Below are positions 52,911-60,884 of a DNA stretch of 64,000 nucleotides, piece by piece. The stretch comes from Cupriavidus sp. WGlv3 (lineage in GTDB: Bacteria; Pseudomonadota; Gammaproteobacteria; Burkholderiales; Burkholderiaceae): the NCBI RefSeq assembly GCF_023952475.1, contig NZ_JALHRX010000004.1, forward strand, positions 124,001 through 188,000, read 5' to 3'. Under the pieces are notes generated by a model. The model saw only the letters and a program-made list of their open reading frames with translations. It was not told the DNA's origin and did not search any database. The translations under genes and the position numbers were made by a program. Every line of letters starts with the position of its first letter. The stretch's first letter is position 1.

Positions 52911-54623
52911 TCAGCATGCCGGCGGAATGACGGGCAGGAGCAGGAATGACGCGTACTTGCCGCCGGTATGAACCGTGGTCTGGCCGGCGAATCGTTCGGC
53001 CGTCCGATCCTCGGCGTGATCGTGCAGCAGCACCGATGAGCCGCGCATCGATTTGCCATAGATCTGGGGATAGGGCCCGGGCAGGTCGTGCTCGAAGTCC
53101 GAACCGCCGACGGTCAGCACCAGCCGATAGCCCTTGGGGAAGACGAAGCACATGGGCCAGATCTCGACCTCCAGCGCGTAGACCTGGTTCGGCTCGAGCA
53201 ACTGCACCTCCTGGTGCGAATGCACGGGTTGGTACGGCGTGGACGCTTGCGGGTCGAGCTTCCGGTGCGATGCCCTGAGCCAGCCTTGCGCCAGCGGTGC
53301 GTTGGGTTCGACCGCCCCGACGATCAGATGCTCGCTGCCGTCCGGTGCGAAAGCCCGCACCGTCAGGAACAAGTCGGCGTCCGCGGCTGTACTGGAAATC
53401 CACAGCGTGGCAGCCAGCGGGCCGGTCACCTCGGTGTCTTGCTCGAAGGGCGCGGTGCTGAAGCTGGCCTTGCCCGCCAGGCCGTCAAAAGCGAGCTGCG
53501 AAGCCGTCGCGGCGGGCTGCGGCCGCAGCCCATGGTCGGCGGCATCGAGATACATGGGTGTCCATGCGGTGCGCGCCAGTGGCCACTCATGCTCATGGCG
53601 CTCCTGGAAGCGGTCCACGTGGCGCACCTGCATCGTGATCGGCGGCTGCCGATCCCAGCCGTTGTCCTCGCCCTTCAGGAAATGGTCGAAGAACCGCTTC
53701 TGCAGCGCCACGCCATAGTCCGTATAGAACTCCGTCCAATGCTCGCGGCCGTGCAACTCGAGCCACTTCTGTTTCGACCCGGCCTGCAGGAAGCCCTGGA
53801 CGTTGCCCCGCAGGTGCAGGCCATGGCCGCCCCAGTTGCCGCAGGACAGCACCGGTACCTCGATTGCAGCCAGGTCTGCGCGGCGGCCTTCGAAGTAGCG
53901 ATCGGTGATGAGTTCGGCGTTGAGCTGCGCGGTGCTGATATCCACGCGATTGGCGCGCAGCGCTTCGTCACTGAGCTCTGCCGGCCCGGAGATCGGCACG
54001 CCGGTGTTGGCGTTCACCCGTCCGCGGCTTCCCAGGCCGTTCTGCACGTTTTCCACCTGCTTCGGATACCAGCTCAGCATGAACGTGTTAAGGATGCCGC
54101 CATGCCGGCAGGCGTCGCGATAGTAGTCGGAGAAGCCCTCGAACGGGCAGATCGCGGCGAGGTGTGGCGGACGTCTGGCCGCCGCGAGCCACTGGGTGGC
54201 GCCGTAGTAGGAAACACCGGCAAGGCCGATCTTGCCGTTGCTCCACGCTTGCTGTGCTGCCCATTCGATGCAATCGTGGAAGTCCTGCGCCTCGCGCGGG
54301 GAAAAGCAATCGATCACGCCCGGCGAGCGGCCGGCGCCGCGCGAGTCCACGCGGATGCAGACGTAGCCAAATGGCACCCATCGCTCCGGGTCCGCGGTTT
54401 CCCAGTTCGCATATTTGCCGCTGCTGCCCCTCAGGATTTCCGGATGCTCGGTCGTCAGCGACTGCCACTGGGCGGGGTAGCCCTCGGCGAACGACAGGCC
54501 CTTGCCATAGGGTCCGTACGACATCAAGGCAGGGTAGCGTCCGGCCTCGTCCGGGCGATAGACGTCGGCGCGAAGCACCACGCCATCGTCCATCGTGATC
54601 TCGACATCCCAATCGATCTGCAT
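52911..54623 (-). CDS. CocE/NonD-family X-Pro dipeptidyl-peptidase-like hydrolase
   Basis: A 570-residue serine hydrolase. The N-terminal alpha/beta domain has ITMDDGVVLRADVYRPD, RVDSRGAGRSPG and the nucleophile Ser in GLAGVSYYGATQW; the C-terminal jelly-roll domain is FEQDTEVTGPLAATLWISSTAADADLFLTVR and PKGYRLVLTVGGSDF. CocE relatives cleave esters (cocaine esterase) or X-Pro peptides. Three putative triad residues appear present. The ATG at 54623 follows GAGGAGAC. It is 12 bases before the Bug gene. There is no signal peptide. Confidence 0.9.
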   Translation of the reverse strand: MQIDWDVEITMDDGVVLRADVYRPDEAGRYPALMSYGPYGKGLSFAEGYPAQWQSLTTEHPEILRGSSGKYANWETADPERWVPFGYVCIRVDSRGAGRSPGVIDCFSPREAQDFHDCIEWAAQQAWSNGKIGLAGVSYYGATQWLAAARRPPHLAAICPFEGFSDYYRDACRHGGILNTFMLSWYPKQVENVQNGLGSRGRVNANTGVPISGPAELSDEALRANRVDISTAQLNAELITDRYFEGRRADLAAIEVPVLSCGNWGGHGLHLRGNVQGFLQAGSKQKWLELHGREHWTEFYTDYGVALQKRFFDHFLKGEDNGWDRQPPITMQVRHVDRFQERHEHEWPLARTAWTPMYLDAADHGLRPQPAATASQLAFDGLAGKASFSTAPFEQDTEVTGPLAATLWISSTAADADLFLTVRAFAPDGSEHLIVGAVEPNAPLAQGWLRASHRKLDPQASTPYQPVHSHQEVQLLEPNQVYALEVEIWPMCFVFPKGYRLVLTVGGSDFEHDLPGPYPQIYGKSMRGSSVLLHDHAEDRTAERFAGQTTVHTGGKYASFLLLPVIPPAC

Positions 54624-54710
54624 GTCTGTCTCCTCGTCGGTCCAGCCTGCCAGCGCCGATGCTGGTGCTGCGACCCGTTCCATTAACCTGGTCCAACGCT
54701 GCGGATACCG

Positions 54711-56024
54711 TCAGTCGGGCACCGGGGCCGGCAGCACGGTGCCGTGGTTGACGCCGAAGCCGATCCGCACGAAACCCTCCCGCTCGCACCAGCCGCGGAA
54801 CACCACGGTATCGCCATCCTCGAGGAAGCCGCGTTGTTCGCCGTGGCCGATGTCTGCGGGTTGCGTCCCGGATGCTGTCAGCTCGATCAGCGCGCCCGCC
54901 TCGCCACGCGTGGGCCCGGAGATCGTGCCGCTGCCCAGCAGGTCGCCTGGCTGCAGGTTGCAGCCGCCGCTGGTATGGTGGGCAATCATCTGGCCGAGCG
55001 TCCAGTACTGGTGACGGAAGCTGGTCTGGCTCAGCGTGCGCGGCTGCAGCCCCTGTGCCAGCTGGCGCGCGCTGAGCAGGGAGACCTCCAGCCGGATATC
55101 GAAAGCGCCGGTGGCGGCGTTGTCTTCGGCGCGCAGGTAGTCGAGCGGCTGTGGCCGCCCGGGCGCGCGCGTCCAGGCCGTACGGTAAGGCAGCAGGGCT
55201 TCCAGCGTGACCAGCCAGGGCGACAACGTGGTGGCGAAGTTCTTGGCAAGGAAGGGCCCAAGCGGTTGCATTTCCCAGGCCTGGATGTCGCGCGCCGACC
55301 AGTCATTGAGCAGGCACAGGCCGAAGATGTGCTGCTGCGCGTTGGCCAGCGGGATGGGCCTGCCACGTTCGTTGCCGGTGCCGATCACGGCGCCCACTTC
55401 CAGTTCGTAGTCGAGCCGCTGGCAGGGACCATACGCGGGCACGCCATCCGCATCCAGGCGGTATTGCCCGCTCGGGCGAAAGACCTGCTGGCCGCTGACG
55501 CCGATGGACGATACCCTGCCGTGATAGGCCACCGGCAGCCAGTCGAAGTTGGGGGTCACCTCGAGGCCGAGCTGGCGGCTGCAGTTCACCGCATGGTCGA
55601 GCGAAGTATAGAAGTCCGTGTAGTCGCCGATCCGTACCGGTACCGCGAATTCGGCCGCGGCCTGCGGCACCAGCGTCCGGCGTGCGTGCGGTGCATCCGG
55701 ACTGGTTGCCGCCAGCAGCGCGAAAAGTCCGTGGCGCAAGGCTTGCCACGCGCCCGGGCCGAGCTCCATCAGTGCATTCAGGGTCGGCGCCACGGCGGCG
55801 TGCGCCGCCTGCGCGGCAAGGTCCCGCAGGCAGCCGGATCCGTGCAAGGCAGCCAGGTCGACGATCTGGTCGCCGATCGCCACGCCGCCACGCCAGGCTT
55901 CGGCGCTGCCATGTCGCCGGAATATGCAGAGCGGCAGGTTCTGCAGCGGAAAATCGCAGCCGGCGGCGTTGGCGGAATCCAGCCAGCTTCTGCGCGAAGC
56001 ATCATGGGTGTGGTTCAGTTCCAT
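54711..56024 (-). CDS. Fumarylacetoacetase-family hydrolase
   Basis: A 437-residue full-length FAH: SH3-like N-terminal domain and C-terminal FAH fold. The catalytic region YTDFYTSLDHAVNCSRQLG, the YHGRVSSIGVSG loop, the metal ligands in LDYELEVGAVIG, and LLNDWSARDIQAWEMQPLGPFLAKNFATTLSPW follow true fumarylacetoacetases. Normally it forms fumarate and acetoacetate at the end of tyrosine/homogentisate catabolism, but no homogentisate dioxygenase is near, so a related 1,3-diketone substrate is possible. It lies 7 bases after the cyclase gene. Confidence 0.9.
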   Translation of the reverse strand: MELNHTHDASRRSWLDSANAAGCDFPLQNLPLCIFRRHGSAEAWRGGVAIGDQIVDLAALHGSGCLRDLAAQAAHAAVAPTLNALMELGPGAWQALRHGLFALLAATSPDAPHARRTLVPQAAAEFAVPVRIGDYTDFYTSLDHAVNCSRQLGLEVTPNFDWLPVAYHGRVSSIGVSGQQVFRPSGQYRLDADGVPAYGPCQRLDYELEVGAVIGTGNERGRPIPLANAQQHIFGLCLLNDWSARDIQAWEMQPLGPFLAKNFATTLSPWLVTLEALLPYRTAWTRAPGRPQPLDYLRAEDNAATGAFDIRLEVSLLSARQLAQGLQPRTLSQTSFRHQYWTLGQMIAHHTSGGCNLQPGDLLGSGTISGPTRGEAGALIELTASGTQPADIGHGEQRGFLEDGDTVVFRGWCEREGFVRIGFGVNHGTVLPAPVPD

Positions 56025-56031
56025 CGTGGTA

Positions 56032-56835
56032 TCAGCCCGCATGCAGCGCATCGTCGAAAATGGCGACAGCGCGGGTCCACCCGGCCGAAGCGCCCCGGAT
56101 CTTGTGGGGGAAGCAGGAGATGTAGAAGCCATCGGGCGGCAGGCTCTCCAGGTTGTGCAGCTTTTCCAGGTGGCAATAGCCAATGTTGCGCCCCGCCTTG
56201 TGTCCTTCCCAGATCAGCGACGCATCCCTGGTTGCGGCATACCGGCCGGCCGTGTGCACGAACGGCGCATCCCAGCTCCATGCGTCGGTGCCGGTCAGGC
56301 GCACGCCGCGCTCGAGCAGGTACATGGTCGCATCCAGGCCCATGCCACAGCCGCTCGAGACATAGTCGGAGTGGCCGTAGCGGCTGCCCGCGCGGGTATT
56401 GACCACCACGATTTCCAGTGGCCTGAGCGCGTGCCCGATGCGGGCAAGTTCGGCCTCGACGTCGCCGGCGGTGACCACATAGCCGTCGTCGAACCCGGTG
56501 AAGTCCAGCTTCACGCCGGGCTGGAAGCACCACTCCAGCGGCACCTCGTCGATGGTGATGGCGCGCTCGCGCTGCCCCAATGACTCGTTCATGGTGCTGT
56601 GGAAGTGATAGGGCGCATCCAGGTGCGTGCCATTGTGGGTATTGAGCCGGACGCGCTCGATCGCCCATCCCTCGCCATCCGGCAAATCGGCAGCCTTCAG
56701 CCCGGGGAAGAACGCCGTGACCTGCTCGGCGGTGGAACGATGCGACAGGTACTCGATCTGGGGGCCATAGCCGGGCGGGTCGGAGACGACATCGTTTTCG
56801 AGGTAGATCGAGAGGTCGACGAAGCGGCGTGTCAT
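56032..56835 (-). CDS. Cyclase-family protein, kynurenine formamidase-like
   Basis: A 267-residue metal-dependent hydrolase of the Cyclase (PF04199-type) family, which includes kynurenine formamidase and isatin hydrolase. The metal-binding motif is [16 protein letters not shown], preceded by an [18 protein letters not shown] start; [20 protein letters not shown] and GTDAWSWD follow. The ATG at 56835 starts the leftward catabolic operon; a poly-G tract lies about 35 bases upstream, followed by two palindromic operators shared with the TetR gene. Confidence 0.88.
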   Translation of the reverse strand: MTRRFVDLSIYLENDVVSDPPGYGPQIEYLSHRSTAEQVTAFFPGLKAADLPDGEGWAIERVRLNTHNGTHLDAPYHFHSTMNESLGQRERAITIDEVPLEWCFQPGVKLDFTGFDDGYVVTAGDVEAELARIGHALRPLEIVVVNTRAGSRYGHSDYVSSGCGMGLDATMYLLERGVRLTGTDAWSWDAPFVHTAGRYAATRDASLIWEGHKAGRNIGYCHLEKLHNLESLPPDGFYISCFPHKIRGASAGWTRAVAIFDDALHAG

Positions 56836-56869
56836 GGTGGCAGATCCTTTGCGGAGAAACAGCAAACAA

Positions 56870-56881
56870 GGGGGGGGGGGG
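56870..56881. repeat. G12 homopolymer in the leader of the cyclase operon
   Basis: Twelve consecutive G residues lie between the operator region and the cyclase start. Tracts this long are slippage-prone. It is outside any coding sequence, so length changes would alter leader or promoter spacing rather than reading frame. Confidence 0.9.
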
Positions 56882-56953
56882 CGCGGAGCTCGGCGGCCAT
56901 CGAGGGTCGGTCCAGGTATCTCCCGGCCGATGCCGACGAGGCGCTTGCTACAC

Positions 56954-57012
56954 ACACTGACTGTACGAGCGTTCAGTGTATCGACAGAGCGGACTGTACG
57001 CTCGTACAGTCC
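56954..57012. promoter_or_regulatory. Two palindromic operators between the cyclase operon and tetR
   Basis: Site 2 (56991-57012) has perfect 10-base arms GGACTGTACG and CGTACAGTCC around CT. Site 1 has ACTGTACG (56960-56967), AG and CGTTCAGT (56970-56977), with one mismatch, and lies within longer ACACTGA/TCAGTGT arms. Their centres are 33 bases apart, about three helical turns. They are almost certainly binding sites of the adjacent TetR protein, controlling both directions. Confidence 0.85.
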
Positions 57013-57094
57013 AGCGCTGTACTAGGGTAAACGCGGACCGGCAAGGGCCACAGCAAGGTTGGCTACAATGGCGCGTCTTTATCGCGGAGGCAGT

Positions 57095-57811
57095 ATGGAA
57101 GGCAGGACAGCGCGGAAATCGACAGCGCCGACGCAGGGCCGGGCACGCAAGGCAGTGCAGGCGCCGCCCATCGCGGAAGCGAGCAAGCGCGAACGCGTGC
57201 TGGATGCAGCCGAGCGCCTCTTTGCCGAAGGCGGCTTCGACGGCGTGTCCATGCGGGATATCGCCGCGGCGGCGGAAGTGGGCTTGCCGTTGATCGTTTA
57301 CCACTTCGAGACCAAGCGCAACCTGTACCGCGCGCTCTTTGAACGGCGCAAGACCCTGTTCGAGGCAAGGCTGGCGGCGCTGCGCGAGCCTTGCCGAAGC
57401 GGCGAGGATCCGGTCGAGCATCTTGTGCGGGCCTTCGTGCAGCCGGTCATGCGGATACAGAACACCGAGGCCGGTATTGCCTACGCCAAGCTGGTCGCGC
57501 GCGAGGCGTCCGATCCGAAGGCAGCGGAGCGTGGCATTGTTGCCGACTACTTCGACCCCTTTGCCATGGAATTCGTCGAGGCGATCCGCAAGGCGCTGCC
57601 CGGCAACACTTCCGGCTATGCGTACTGGGCCTATCTGTTTGCCGTTGGGTCTCTTGTGATGAGCGTGTTCGACAGTCGTATCGAACGCATTTCCGGCGGC
57701 AAGGCCAAGGCCGGCGATGTGTTGCGCAAGTCGGAATACCTGGTGACCTTCATCGCGGCAGGCATTCGTGCCGGAGCCGGTCGGAAGCCGTCCAGGCGTT
57801 CCGGAACCTGA
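57095..57811 (+). CDS. TetR-family transcriptional regulator of the cyclase operon
   Basis: A 238-residue TetR regulator. After a basic, disordered N-terminal tail of about 30 residues, the HTH spans KRERVLDAAERLFAEGGFDGVSMRDIAAAAEVGLPLIVYHFETKRNLY (about 31-78). The ligand domain includes YAKLVAREASDPKAAERGIV and a hydrophobic GYAYWAYLFAVGSLVMSVFDS. CGGAGG before the ATG at 57095 fixes the start; the frame extends 12 codons upstream without a site. It is divergent from the operon at 56835 and flanks the twin palindromes it should bind. Confidence 0.93.
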   Translation: MEGRTARKSTAPTQGRARKAVQAPPIAEASKRERVLDAAERLFAEGGFDGVSMRDIAAAAEVGLPLIVYHFETKRNLYRALFERRKTLFEARLAALREPCRSGEDPVEHLVRAFVQPVMRIQNTEAGIAYAKLVAREASDPKAAERGIVADYFDPFAMEFVEAIRKALPGNTSGYAYWAYLFAVGSLVMSVFDSRIERISGGKAKAGDVLRKSEYLVTFIAAGIRAGAGRKPSRRSGT

Positions 57812-58280
57812 TCCTGGATTCACCAGTCTGGCCCTGTTCACGGGTAGCCGGCTTCGCGTTTCAACCCGGATACATACTTTTTTCCGGTCGTCCTCACGGG
57901 CCCGGCTTGCCGCTGGGTTGGCCAGAATTTCCAGCGAGCCTGGACCTTTTCTCCAACGTCAGCCTTGCATTCCTGGCTAGCGCCCGCAGCGCTCGGCCAG
58001 CGGCATGTGGATGGCCGGCGCGCCTTGCCACACAAGGTTTTGCGGGTTTCCCGCGCGAACGTGGCGCCGCTCATTCCTCGCTTCGCGCGGTGGCGGCGAA
58101 CACCTTGCGCAAGCGCTGACGCAGTGCAGGGCCACCAGTGCGCAAAGGCATCGCATCGATCTGGTGGGTCATCCTTCGAGCCGATTTTCCATTCCATTCC
58201 CGCCAACTAGATTGGGTTCATCGATGGCGCCTTCGCAGCCGTCGACCTTTACGACCGCAGAGTCCGAGGAAGGGGAGCCC
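57812..58280. other. Intergenic region between tetR and the repeat lipoprotein gene
   Basis: The 469 bases contain only weak open frames, such as a 122-codon minus-strand frame at 57838-58206 whose translation has no recognisable domain. No terminator or repeat was evident. The AGGAAGGGGAGC just before 58281 is the ribosome site of the lipoprotein gene, whose promoter should lie near 58150-58250. Confidence 0.5.
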
Positions 58281-59537
58281 ATGAAAAACGCCCACATCAA
58301 GCTGGCCGCCGTGCCATTCGCCTGCCTTGTCATCACGCTCGCCGGCTGCGGCGGTGGCGGAGGGGGCGAATCGGCCTCTACCAGCGCCACCGCCAGCCCG
58401 GGGACTTCGCCAGGCACATCGCCCGCCAACCCCGCACCTGCCGCGCCGTCGTCGCCCGCTCCGGCCGCGGCGACCACCAGTGCCATGCTGTCCGGCACCA
58501 CCGATCCCGGGCCCGAGATCGGCAAGGACGGGGACTATTACCTGAACACCGTGACGTGGATGATGTTCGGGCCCAAGGCCAATGGCGTGTGGCCCGCAGG
58601 GGTTTCGCTGGCGGGTCCCGGCGGCAATACCGGTGCGGCGGGGAGCACCATCCTGTCCGGCTCGGTCGATCCGACCGACAGCGTCGGCAACAACGGCGAT
58701 TACTACATCAACACCTCGACCTCGACGCTGTTCGGCCCCAAGGCCAACGGCACGTGGCCGGCGGGCGTGCCGCTCGGCAGCGCCACCGGCACGCCGCCAC
58801 CCAGCGGCGGCACGGTGCTGTCGGGAACCGGCGCGCCGGCGAACAGCCTCGGCAACAACGGCGACTACTACCTCGACACCAGCACCTGGACGCTGTACGG
58901 GCCAAAGGCTGACGGTGTCTGGCCGGCCGGCGTCTCGCTGGTCAGCCAGCCAGGCGGCAGCGGTGGCACGGGCGGTACCGGTGGCACCACGGTCGGCAAT
59001 GGCGGCCATGTCCTGTACGGCAGCGGCGCACCGACCGACGACATCGGCGTGGACGGCGACTTCTATTTCGATACCACCACGTGGACGATGTACGGGCCCA
59101 AGCAGGGCGGCAAGTGGCCAACGACGGGTGTGACCATGGCAAACGGCACCGTCTACAACGGCAACTTCAACGTGCCGGATACGCTCAGCCGCGGCCGCTA
59201 TGCCATGACCGGCGCCGGCGGGGCGGTAGCGTTGCCGTCGGACTTCGGGGTCGTGATTCCCTACGATTGCACGCGCGTCACGCTCACGGCGAGCACGCTG
59301 GGCAAGGTGCAGGGCACGCTCGACATCTCGGTGCACAAGGTGACCGGTTCCGGGGCTTCGGTCGTGCTCGCACAGGTCAGCGACCTGAGCTGCAAGATCA
59401 CCAATGGCCTGCAGAACTGCAGCAAGGAGGCGCTGGCCGGGACGGTCACCCATGGCGACAAGCTGCAGGTACAGGTCGACAACAACCAGGCTACCGACTG
59501 GGGTGGCCTTGCCGTGAACCTCGCCTGCATCAAGTAG
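58281..59537 (+). CDS. Surface lipoprotein with four GDYY/FGPK repeats
   Basis: A 418-residue probable lipoprotein of unknown function. The signal ends in a lipobox (LVITLAGCGGGGGG), followed by a Pro/Ala/Ser-rich stalk. Four repeats begin at 58491, 58656, 58821 and 59016, each of the pattern GxxGDYYLNTxTWxxFGPKANGVWPAGVSL, separated by Gly-rich spacers; repeats of this kind occur in collagen-like and phage-tail-associated proteins. The last 130 residues form a distinct beta-rich domain with two Cys pairs (DLSCKITNGLQNCS, LACIK). GGGGAGC precedes the ATG. Confidence 0.82.
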   Translation: MKNAHIKLAAVPFACLVITLAGCGGGGGGESASTSATASPGTSPGTSPANPAPAAPSSPAPAAATTSAMLSGTTDPGPEIGKDGDYYLNTVTWMMFGPKANGVWPAGVSLAGPGGNTGAAGSTILSGSVDPTDSVGNNGDYYINTSTSTLFGPKANGTWPAGVPLGSATGTPPPSGGTVLSGTGAPANSLGNNGDYYLDTSTWTLYGPKADGVWPAGVSLVSQPGGSGGTGGTGGTTVGNGGHVLYGSGAPTDDIGVDGDFYFDTTTWTMYGPKQGGKWPTTGVTMANGTVYNGNFNVPDTLSRGRYAMTGAGGAVALPSDFGVVIPYDCTRVTLTASTLGKVQGTLDISVHKVTGSGASVVLAQVSDLSCKITNGLQNCSKEALAGTVTHGDKLQVQVDNNQATDWGGLAVNLACIK

Positions 59538-59882
59538 GCGGGACCGGCGGCGGGGGCATGGTCTCCCGCCGCCATCTTCTGCGCAGACAGCAGACGGCGT
59601 GAAGCCGGCGAAGGCGTGGGGCAGGTCACGCCGCACCCGACGGGAGGATCGCGCCCATCCTGCATTCCGGGCTGCGCCCGGGCAGCGAAGCCTGCTTCGC
59701 CTGATCCCGCACCCCAGGCCGGCCCCGCGCGAAGCGCGGTTCGCCGCCGGCCGCCGGGGACTTTCCCAATATCTCGCCTTTTCAGGGACTTAGACGTTCT
59801 GTGCGCGCTGGCACGCCGCCTGCACAAGGAGGGCACGCGAGTTCCGCTGCGGCTCGCCAACCTAACCTGAAAGGAGCTGCAA
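59538..59882. other. Intergenic region before the Glu-rich/metallopeptidase module
   Basis: The 345 bases start with a hairpin, GGCGGCGGG (59546-59554) against CCCGCCGCC (59565-59573), without a T run. No gene is convincing. The promoter for the next module should lie here; CCTTTTCAGGGACTTAGACGTTCT near 59776 is AT-richer than its surroundings, but boxes are not clear. AAAGGAG at about 59870 is the ribosome site of the following gene. Confidence 0.5.
59546..59573. terminator. GC hairpin after the repeat lipoprotein gene
   Basis: Nine-base arms GGCGGCGGG and CCCGCCGCC pair perfectly around a 10-base loop, eight bases after the stop codon. There is no T tract, so it may be a transcript-end stabiliser or a Rho-assisted terminator. 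Confidence 0.45.
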
Positions 59883-60833
59883 ATGCACGATATCGGGACT
59901 TCCAGGCCGGGCGGTTGGGGCACCGGCTACAACGAGCTCGAACAGGAGCTGGCCTCGGAGCTGATGGAGGCGGGCGAGCTGGGCCAGGAACTCGGCGGCA
60001 TGGCGACCGAGTTCGAAGGCGAATTCGAGGGCGAGGGGGAATTCGAGAACGAGTTCGAGCAAGAGGTCTCCGGCGAGATGCAGGAGATGGAACTGGCGGC
60101 GGAGCTGCTGGCCGTCAACAGCGAACAGGAAATGGAGCAGTTCCTGGGCGGCCTGGTGCGTTCGGTGGGACGTGCCGCCAGCAGTTTTGCCAGGTCGTCG
60201 GCGGGCAAGGCGCTGGGCGGCATCCTGCGTTCGGCGGCCAAGGCGGCGCTGCCGGTGGTGGGCAGCGCGCTCGGCAACCTGGTGGTGCCCGGCGCGGGCG
60301 GCGCGATCGGCGGCAAGCTGGCCAGCATGGCCGGCAGCGCGCTCGGCCTCGAGCTCGAGGGCCTGAGCAACGAGGACCGCGAGTTCGAGGTGGCGCGCCG
60401 CGTGGTGCGCATCGGCCAGCAGGCAACCCGCAACCTGCTGACCATGCCGCGCAACGTGCCGCCGTCGCGCGCCGCGCGCGCGGCGTTCCTGCAGGCCGCG
60501 CGCCAGGTCGCGCCGGGCCTGCTGCCCGCCATGCGCACGATTTCGCAGAACGGCGTGGCGGCGGCGCGGCAGATGGGCACGGCGCCGATCTTCGGGCCGG
60601 CGGCCAACGGCGCTGCCGGGGCGCAGCCGGTGGCCAGCCTGGCCGCGGCGGTGCGCGCTCCGTATGCGGGCTATGCCAACGGTGGTACGGCGCCGTGCCC
60701 GTCATGCGGCAACGGGGTGGCCGCGCAAGGCGGCCTGGGCGCGGCGGCGCTGCCGATGGGCGGGCAGTGGCGGCGCTCGCGCAACGGGCGCGCGCTGATC
60801 CTGTACCTGGCACCGCCACGGCCGATGTTCTGA
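59883..60833 (+). CDS. Glu-rich, glycine-zipper protein of unknown function
   Basis: A 316-residue protein I do not recognise. Residues 17-70 are extremely acidic, with repeats of the FEGEF/GEFE type. Residues 100-150 form a glycine-zipper-like hydrophobic region (VVGSALGNLVVPGAGGAIGG, then LASMAGSALGLELEGLS) typical of membrane-inserting or assembling segments. A basic helical region follows, with a CPSCGNG knuckle near 278 and an Arg-rich end. Residues 28-39 resemble a double-glycine leader (M-12, E-8, L-7, GG), though position -4 is Glu. AAAGGAG precedes the ATG. It is the first of three linked genes. Confidence 0.8.
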   Translation: MHDIGTSRPGGWGTGYNELEQELASELMEAGELGQELGGMATEFEGEFEGEGEFENEFEQEVSGEMQEMELAAELLAVNSEQEMEQFLGGLVRSVGRAASSFARSSAGKALGGILRSAAKAALPVVGSALGNLVVPGAGGAIGGKLASMAGSALGLELEGLSNEDREFEVARRVVRIGQQATRNLLTMPRNVPPSRAARAAFLQAARQVAPGLLPAMRTISQNGVAAARQMGTAPIFGPAANGAAGAQPVASLAAAVRAPYAGYANGGTAPCPSCGNGVAAQGGLGAAALPMGGQWRRSRNGRALILYLAPPRPMF

Positions 60834-60884
60834 ACATCCACCGTCTGCTTTCGACATTCGCGATTCCACTCCGAGGCCGCCGTC

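Noticed and set aside
57838..58206. 122-codon minus-strand frame in the gap after tetR
   Set aside because: No ribosome site, domain or supporting neighbour; the composition is not persuasive.
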